Assembly: GCA_013361525.1 (NCBI GenBank)
Contig: JABFXY010000084.1
Span: 59,814 to 123,813 of the forward strand
DNA: 64,000 nt
From: Polyangiaceae bacterium
Lineage (GTDB): Bacteria > Myxococcota_A > Polyangia > Polyangiales > Polyangiaceae
Reading direction: 5' to 3'
Part shown: in pieces, positions 59,282 to 64,000 of the stretch
Layout: each line of letters begins with the position of its first letter
Position numbering within the stretch: the stretch's first letter is position 1
Program-made: the position numbers and the translations under genes
The notes under the pieces: generated by a model
What the model saw: the letters and a program-made list of their open reading frames with translations, nothing else
Database searches by the model: none
What the model was told of the DNA's origin: nothing

Positions 59282-60123
59282 GCTGGCCGGAGAAGACGGC
59301 GCCGTCGCTCGACGCGAGCGAAAAACGCACGATCGGCGCCGGCATCTTCAGAAAATGCGACGGCTGCGCTGCGACGATCACGGCCGCCGACCTCGCCGCG
59401 AACTTCGAGGTCTGCCCGGCATGTGGCCATCACCACATCCTCGCCGTCGACGGCTGGCGCAAGCTCTTGCTCGACGACGGCCTCGTGGAAACGTGGGACG
59501 ACGCTCTCGTGCCGACGGATCCGCTCGGCTTTACCGACGGAAAGAGCTACCCGGATCGCGTCGTCGCCGCGCAGAAGCGCGCCAGCTCGAAGGAGTCGGT
59601 CGAGATCGGCCGCGGCCACCTCTCGGGTGAATCGATCGCCTACGGTGCGTTCAACTTCGCCTTCATGGGCGGCAGCATGGGCTCGGTCGCCGGCGAAAAG
59701 GTGACGCGCCTCTTCGAGCGCGCGACGGCGGATCGGCTACCGGTCGTGCTGCTCCAAGCATCGGGTGGCGCGCGCATGCAGGAGGGCATCCTCTCCTTGA
59801 TGCAGATGGCCAAAGCGGTCAGCGCTCTCGAACGCTTCCGCGCCGTGAAGAAGCCTTTCGTCAGCGCGCTCTTGCACCCGACGACCGGCGGCGTCGCGGC
59901 GAGCTTCGCGTTCCTCGGCGATGTGAACGTCGTCGAGCCGAAGGCTCTCATCGGCTTCGCCGGCCCGCGCGTGATCGAGAACACGTTGCGCACGACCCTC
60001 CCGCGAGGCTTCCAGCGCTCCGAGTTCCTCCTCGATCACGGGATGGTGGATCTCATCGTGTCTCGGCTCGAGATGAAGCAGACGATCGCGACCGTGATTC
60101 GTCATCTGTCTTCCGGCCGGTGA
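59278..60123 (+). CDS. accD: Acetyl-CoA carboxylase carboxyltransferase beta subunit
   Basis: 281 residues from GTG 59278, overlapping the scoB stop; the open frame upstream lies in scoB. Zinc ribbon with Cys27/30 (KCDGC) and Cys46/49 (CPACG). Carboxyltransferase core: ESIAYGAFNFAFMGGSMGSVAGEK, LLQASGGARMQEGILSLMQMAK and HPTTGGVAASFAFLGD. It transfers CO2 from carboxybiotin to acetyl-CoA with AccA, forming malonyl-CoA for fatty-acid synthesis. The accA gene is not in this window. Its last 71 bp overlap the convergent DoxX-like gene. Confidence 0.92.
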   Translation: MSWPEKTAPSLDASEKRTIGAGIFRKCDGCAATITAADLAANFEVCPACGHHHILAVDGWRKLLLDDGLVETWDDALVPTDPLGFTDGKSYPDRVVAAQKRASSKESVEIGRGHLSGESIAYGAFNFAFMGGSMGSVAGEKVTRLFERATADRLPVVLLQASGGARMQEGILSLMQMAKAVSALERFRAVKKPFVSALLHPTTGGVAASFAFLGDVNVVEPKALIGFAGPRVIENTLRTTLPRGFQRSEFLLDHGMVDLIVSRLEMKQTIATVIRHLSSGR

Positions 60124-60556
60124 CGCCGGGTCGCCCGATGACGCTGGGCCGCCCGATGATTTGGGCGGCCCACAGAGCCCAGGCGATCAAGACGAGCTGA
60201 AGCGGGAGGCGAGCCCACATCGCCCAGACGGGGAATGTCCCGCCGGGGCTGAGCTGAATCTGGTTCACCGCCATGTAGATGTTCGCGGGGAACACGGCGA
60301 TGTAGAGCGCGACGAGCCCGAAGCCGGCGAGGCGTCGCGTGCGCGCCGGAAGAATGGCGACGCCGAGCAGGACCTCGAAGACGCCGCTCAGGTAGACGAG
60401 CGCGAGCGGCGCCGGCAAAAACCCCGGCACGATCCGCACGAACGGCTCGGGGTTCGCGAAGTGGGCAAACCCGATCGCGACCATTCCGAGCGCGAGCACC
60501 ACGCGGAGCGCGGCCTGCAAGCTCACCGACGGAGCGCTCACCGCTGGAGCGCTCAC
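60053..60556 (-). CDS. DoxX-like integral membrane protein
   Basis: 167 residues from GTG 60556 (overlapping the pdxH stop). Repeated N-terminal VSAPA/VSAPS segments give three in-frame GTG codons, so the start is ambiguous. Four hydrophobic helices: LRVVLALGMVAIGFAHFA, LALVYLSGVFEVLLGVAIL, FGLVALYIAVFPANIYMAV and WARLPLQLVLIAWALWAAQII, as in DoxX/DUF-type quinone-linked proteins. The C-terminal tail after helix 4 (GRPSVIGRPGVTGRK) is encoded antisense to accD's 3' end. Function unknown. Confidence 0.75.
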   Translation of the reverse strand: MSAPAVSAPSVSLQAALRVVLALGMVAIGFAHFANPEPFVRIVPGFLPAPLALVYLSGVFEVLLGVAILPARTRRLAGFGLVALYIAVFPANIYMAVNQIQLSPGGTFPVWAMWARLPLQLVLIAWALWAAQIIGRPSVIGRPGVTGRKTDDESRSRSSASSRAETR

Positions 60557-61173
60557 GGATAGAGCCGTGTGTGCGTCCACGAACCGCCGGCGCGCTCGTA
60601 CCGGATGCGGTCGTGCAAGCGGTTCGGGCGGCCGTACCAGAACTCGATCACCGAGGGCGTGACGCGATACCCACCCCAATGCGGCGGGCGCGGGATCGTG
60701 TTGCCCTCGAACCGGATTTCGAGCTCCCGGAGCCTCGCTTCGAGGACCTCGCGGCTCTCCACCGGGCGGCTTTGATCCGATGCCCACGCGCCGAGTTGGC
60801 TCCGTCGAGGACGGGTCGCGAAGTAGGCATCGCTCTCCTCTGCGCTCACGCGCGTGACCGTGCCCTCGATGCGCACCTGCTCTTCCGCCGTCGGCCAATG
60901 GACGCAGAGCGCGGCGACGCGTTGGCCGTCGAGCTCACGCGCCTTGCGGCTGTCGTAGTTGGTGAAGAACACGAACCCGCCCTCGTCCACGCCCTTCAAA
61001 AGCACGACGCGCGCGCTCGGCATCCCGCGCTCATCGACCGTCGCGAGCGTCATCGCCGTCGCGTCGAAGGGCTCGGTGGTGCGGGCGCGCGCGAACGCCT
61101 CGTTGAACAAGTGGATGGGATCTCCCGGGTGGACGAAGGACCGGTCACGGTCAGGGACGACGTCGCTCGGCAT
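60553..61173 (-). CDS. pdxH: Pyridoxamine 5'-phosphate oxidase
   Basis: 206 residues, near the family's ~215. The flavin site is visible: MTLATVDERGMPSARVVLLKGVDEGGFVFFTNYDSRKARELD, and the diagnostic C-terminus RVTPSVIEFWYGRPNRLHDRIRYER. It oxidises pyridoxamine or pyridoxine 5'-phosphate to PLP using FMN and oxygen. Cytoplasmic. It ends with a GTGA overlap into the DoxX-like gene, and starts six bases from the glmM stop. PLP is the cofactor of CysK and CysM encoded elsewhere in this window, but these genes are not linked. Confidence 0.95.
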   Translation of the reverse strand: MPSDVVPDRDRSFVHPGDPIHLFNEAFARARTTEPFDATAMTLATVDERGMPSARVVLLKGVDEGGFVFFTNYDSRKARELDGQRVAALCVHWPTAEEQVRIEGTVTRVSAEESDAYFATRPRRSQLGAWASDQSRPVESREVLEARLRELEIRFEGNTIPRPPHWGGYRVTPSVIEFWYGRPNRLHDRIRYERAGGSWTHTRLYP

Positions 61174-61178
61174 CGGCT

Positions 61179-62585
61179 TCAGCTCTCGGCGGCGGCGATG
61201 TCGCGCTTGGCCGCCTCGAGAATCGCCTGCGCCATCGTCTTGATGCGCGCCTCGTCTTCCCCTTCGACCATCACGCGGAGCTTCGCCTCGGTGCCGCTCC
61301 AGCGGACCAGCACGCGGCCGCGCTCGCCGAGCTCGCGCTCGAACCGCTCCACCTCGACGCGCATCGCGGCCATGGCATCCAGCGGCAGCCGCAGCTTGAA
61401 CGCCGCGTTCTGCAGCACCTGCGGGACGCGCTCGATCGCGCCCTTCGCGAGCTCCGACAGCGGGCGCCGCTCTTCCATCATCATCGCTGCGACCTGGAGC
61501 GCGGCGACGATGCCGTCACCGGTCGTCGCGTGGTCGAGGAAGATCAGGTGGCCGGACTGCTCGCCGCCGAAGGTGAAGCCACCTTTGCGCATCGCCTCGA
61601 CGACGTAGCGATCGCCGACTGCCGTTCGGACGACCGCGCCGCCGATGGACTTCATCGCGCGCTCGAGGCCGAGGTTGCTCATCACGGTGGCGACGAGCGT
61701 GCCGTGCGGGAGCTTGCCCTGTTTGTGCAGACGCGAGCCGCACATGGCCATGATCGCGTCGCCGTCGACGATGTTGCCGCGCTCGTCGGCGACGATCACC
61801 CGGTCCGCGTCGCCGTCCAGCGCGATGCCGAACGCCGCGTTCGTGTCGACGACCTCTTTCGCCATGAGCTCGGGGTGAAGCGCGCCGACGCCGGCGTTGA
61901 TGTTCGTGCCGTCGGGACTGATGCCGAGCGGAATGACCTCCGCGCCGAGCTCCTCGAAGACGTCGATCGCCGCTTTGTACGCGGCGCCGTGGGCCGCATC
62001 GACCACGACGCGCACGCCGTCGAGGGTCAGGCGCGCGGGGAAGGTGCTCTTCGCGAAGACGACATACCGGCCGCGCGCGTCGTCGACCCGAACCGCGTCG
62101 CCGATCTTTTCGCCCATCACACCGGCGAGATCGAGCTGGTTACCCTCGAGCAGCGCTTCGATCGCCGCCTCTTCGTCGTCGGGGAGCTTGAAGCCGTCGG
62201 GCCCGAAGATCTTGATGCCGTTGTCCTCGAACGGGTTGTGGCTCGCGCTGATCACGATGCCCGCATCGGCGCGCATGCTCGCGGTGAGCTGCGCGATGGC
62301 CGGCGTCGGGATCGGTCCGGTCAACATGACGTGACCGCCCATCGCGCAGACGCCCGCGGCGATCGCGGTCTCGAGCATGTAGCCGGAGAGACGCGTGTCC
62401 TTGCCGATGAGCACACGCGCGTGGCGCGTCTTGCCGCGGGCGGCGACGTAGGTGATCGCGCGGCCGAGCCGCAGCGCGAACTCCGGCGTCATCGGGTGGT
62501 GGTTGGCAGTCCCCCGGATCCCGTCGGTCCCGAAGATCGTGCGTTTCGGAGCGTCGGCGCGCGGCGCCGTACTACGGTCGTTCAT
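61179..62585 (-). CDS. glmM: Phosphoglucosamine mutase
   Basis: 468 residues. Active-site Ser115 in VISASHNPFEDNG, metal-binding DGDADR, sugar-binding GGEQSGH and phosphate-binding RWSGTE. FGTDGIRGTAN at residue ~18 is typical. It converts glucosamine-6-phosphate to glucosamine-1-phosphate for UDP-GlcNAc and peptidoglycan. Followed by pdxH and preceded by a YajQ-like gene 3 bp away. Cytoplasmic. RapZ at 47204 belongs to the regulatory layer of the same pathway in E. coli. Confidence 0.95.
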   Translation of the reverse strand: MNDRSTAPRADAPKRTIFGTDGIRGTANHHPMTPEFALRLGRAITYVAARGKTRHARVLIGKDTRLSGYMLETAIAAGVCAMGGHVMLTGPIPTPAIAQLTASMRADAGIVISASHNPFEDNGIKIFGPDGFKLPDDEEAAIEALLEGNQLDLAGVMGEKIGDAVRVDDARGRYVVFAKSTFPARLTLDGVRVVVDAAHGAAYKAAIDVFEELGAEVIPLGISPDGTNINAGVGALHPELMAKEVVDTNAAFGIALDGDADRVIVADERGNIVDGDAIMAMCGSRLHKQGKLPHGTLVATVMSNLGLERAMKSIGGAVVRTAVGDRYVVEAMRKGGFTFGGEQSGHLIFLDHATTGDGIVAALQVAAMMMEERRPLSELAKGAIERVPQVLQNAAFKLRLPLDAMAAMRVEVERFERELGERGRVLVRWSGTEAKLRVMVEGEDEARIKTMAQAILEAAKRDIAAAES

Positions 62586-62587
62586 TG

Positions 62588-63100
62588 TCAGTCCCGAAAA
62601 TTGACGAATTGGAGCTCGATGTCGAACTCCTTTTCACGGATTGCGGCGATGCAAGATTGAAGGTCGTCCTTCTTCTTGCCGGTGACGCGAACCTGTTGCT
62701 CGACGATCGAAGCCTGCACCTTGAGCTTCTCGTCCTTGATCCACTTCACGATCTGCTTCGCATGATCGGAGTCGATCCCCTCCTTTACCGTGATGCTGAT
62801 CTTCGAGCCGCTCTTTCCCATCAGGCTGGTCGAGGCGACTTTGCCGGTCGCTTCGATCTTGCCGACGTCGAGGTGCTTGAGGCTGACCTTTCGCTTGACC
62901 AGCTTCTCCTTCAGGACGTCGAGCACGGCTTTCACGCGGTCTTCTGCGTTCGCGACCAGGACGATCGTCTCTTTTTTGTTCTCGATATCGGCGCCGGTCC
63001 CGCGAAAATCGAAGCGGGTGGCGATCTCCTTTTGCGCCTGGTTGATGGCGTTGTCCACCTCGTGCCAGGGAACCTTGGAGACGATGTCGAAGGTCGGCAT
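62588..63100 (-). CDS. yajQ: YajQ-family nucleotide-binding protein
   Basis: 170 residues from ATG 63100 (MPTFDIVSKVPWHEVDNAINQAQKEI); the longer open frame runs into a hairpin region. Two ferredoxin-like halves: RFDFRGTGADIENKKETIVL, and ISITVKEGIDSDHAKQIVKWIKD, VQASIVEQQVRVTGKKKDDLQ and the terminal QFVNFRD. Several YajQ-like proteins bind cyclic di-GMP or nucleic acid; which applies here is unknown. Two bases from the glmM start, so co-transcribed. Confidence 0.9.
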   Translation of the reverse strand: MPTFDIVSKVPWHEVDNAINQAQKEIATRFDFRGTGADIENKKETIVLVANAEDRVKAVLDVLKEKLVKRKVSLKHLDVGKIEATGKVASTSLMGKSGSKISITVKEGIDSDHAKQIVKWIKDEKLKVQASIVEQQVRVTGKKKDDLQSCIAAIREKEFDIELQFVNFRD

Positions 63101-63115
63101 CGGCCTTTTCAACCA

Positions 63116-63139
63116 CGCCTTTCGCGCGGCGAAAAGGCG
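63116..63139 (-). terminator. Hairpin past the AmpG-like gene
   Basis: CGCCTTTCGC pairs with GCG(A)AAAGGCG across a short loop, a 10-bp stem with a single bulge, about 32 bases past the stop of the transporter gene. Candidate terminator between it and yajQ, also read in the yajQ leader. The alternative stem GCCTTTTC/GAAAAGGC uses the same region. Confidence 0.4.
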
Positions 63140-63170
63140 GGGCAGGATGCCTCGTTCGACGCGGGTCGGC

Positions 63171-63999
63171 TCAGAGGCCCGCCCCGACGCGGGCGCCGTC
63201 CGAGCGTGCGTACGAAACAACGGCGATGGGCGCGAGAAGGCCCAAGAGCGTCGCGGTCGCGAACAGGCCGCGTAGGCCGATCGCCCCCACGATGAAGCCG
63301 CTCGTGAAGATGCCGATCCCGGTCACGACGACGAGCAGACACGCCTGCACCGTGTAGTCCGTCGCGCGCGATTCCTCGCGGCAGTGGTCCATCATCCACG
63401 CGAAGAGCGCGGCGGTGGCAGCACCTCCGAGCGCGTGCTCGACGATGCTCAAGCCGGTGTACACGGCCATCTTCATGGTGCCCGCGCCAGACGGGTGAAA
63501 GATGTCGGCGACGAGGTACATCGCGATCGCGCACGTCTGGAGCGAGGCCGTCGCAAAGAGCGCGCGGCGCGCCCCGAAGGCTCGAAGCGCGAGCCCGCCG
63601 GCGGCCGCGCCCGCGATGGCCGCGACACCTCCGGCGGTGCCGCGCGTCAGCGCGATTTGGGCGTTGGACAGCCCCTGCTTCACGTACCAGCGCGACACCA
63701 TGCCGGCGGCCAGCGCGTCTCCGACCTTGAAGAGGAAGAGCAGACGGAGGACGGATCTTGCGTCGGGGCGCTCCAAGAAGCTTCGAATCAGCTCGGCGCT
63801 GGATCGAGCGATCGAGGTGTGAGGCGTGCGGGGGCGAGGCGCCCTCGCCGGCTCGCGAAGCCCGAGCACCGGCAGCGTGAGGAGCGCGAGCATAAACGCC
63901 ATCAAAAAGAAGGCCTCGCGGTAGCCGATGGTGTCGATGATCGCGAGGATGCCGCCCCCGCCGCCGATGATGCCTGCGCGCTGCGCGCCCACCTGGACC
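63171..63999 (-). CDS. MFS transporter, AmpG-like (5' truncated)
   Basis: The frame is open to the right window edge; at least 276 residues are visible, so it is an incomplete gene whose true start lies outside. At least seven hydrophobic helices can be counted (AGIIGGGGGILAIID, EAFFLMAFMLALLTLPVLGL, GGVAAIAGAAAGGLAL, FATASLQTCAIAMYLVADI, HALGGAATAALFAWMMD, CLLVVVTGIGIFTSGFIVGAI, FATATLLGLLAPIAVV). The start GxxGAQRAGIIGG and FKVGDALAAGMVSRWYVKQG segments resemble AmpG/PAT-type members, which import cell-wall muropeptides or acetyl-CoA. Neighbouring glmM would suit a role in cell-wall recycling, but that is inference. Confidence 0.75.
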   Translation of the reverse strand, partial: VQVGAQRAGIIGGGGGILAIIDTIGYREAFFLMAFMLALLTLPVLGLREPARAPRPRTPHTSIARSSAELIRSFLERPDARSVLRLLFLFKVGDALAAGMVSRWYVKQGLSNAQIALTRGTAGGVAAIAGAAAGGLALRAFGARRALFATASLQTCAIAMYLVADIFHPSGAGTMKMAVYTGLSIVEHALGGAATAALFAWMMDHCREESRATDYTVQACLLVVVTGIGIFTSGFIVGAIGLRGLFATATLLGLLAPIAVVSYARSDGARVGAGL

Positions 64000-64000
64000 G

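Noticed and set aside
1..64000. tRNA or rRNA genes
   Set aside because: No intergenic segment showed a cloverleaf-like pattern with a TTCGA-type T loop or rRNA-like sequence on reading; only a covariance search could exclude them fully.

Overview
The window is high-GC DNA, dense in genes and rich in signal-peptide and lipoprotein genes. Proteins with MopE-type Cys/Asp repeats, Gly/Gly-Ala linkers, a MYXO-CTERM-like tail, many Cys-rich lipoproteins, a STAND/TPR regulator and a transporter-less PTS relay all point to a myxobacterium (Myxococcota, probably Polyangiales/Sorangiineae). That assignment is inferred from gene content. No rRNA, tRNA, CRISPR array, prophage or insertion sequence was seen.

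Layout. 1-3189: two secreted MopE-repeat proteins (the first is cut by the window edge). 3400-11630: a minor-pseudopilin operon, FimT/GspH, PilV, PilW and PilX-like proteins, then a large PilY1-like adhesin/tip protein and a lipoprotein, with overlapping start and stop codons. 12074-15722 (minus): two exported proteins of unknown function and an esterase. 15828-18666: orphan sensor kinase, GNAT acetyltransferase, VOC protein. 18820-24568 (minus): a sulfur-assimilation operon built around a CysO-type sulfur carrier: Rrf2 regulator, CysK, E1-like ThiF/MoeZ protein, CysO, a small E1-like N-terminal fragment, CysM, a JAMM peptidase (Mec-like) and an APS kinase fused to a degenerate ATP-sulfurylase. 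24658-32799 (plus): AidB-like acyl-CoA dehydrogenase, a large lipoprotein, a repeat-filled intergenic region, a Cys-type sulfatase and an S41-peptidase lipoprotein. 32832-36374 (minus): GH172 and GH2 glycosidases. 36428-45082 (minus): membrane and outer-membrane proteins, a Cys-rich lipoprotein, a 5'-nucleotidase lipoprotein and a YceI protein.

45109-50715 (minus): ptsI, ptsH, rapZ, hprK, ptsN and hpf, a regulatory phosphorelay without any sugar permease. 50974-55029: a STAND ATPase/TPR protein divergent from a membrane protein with a small helical N-terminal domain resembling effector-associated (death-like) domains. 55039-57685: three lipoproteins. 57847-60123: a succinyl-CoA:3-ketoacid CoA-transferase pair and AccD in one overlapping operon. 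60053-63999 (minus): DoxX-like protein, PdxH, GlmM, YajQ and an AmpG-like transporter (cut by the window edge).

The strongest candidate for something new is the CysO operon. Its E1-like activating enzyme lacks the N-terminal helix with the conserved Arg, while a separate 98-residue protein in the same operon looks like just that segment. The last gene joins an intact APS kinase to an ATP-sulfurylase-like domain whose catalytic motif is changed. A perfect palindrome overlaps the probable promoter of the operon's Rrf2 regulator. Several intergenic regions also carry heptamer arrays, tandem 41-43 bp repeats and large hairpins.
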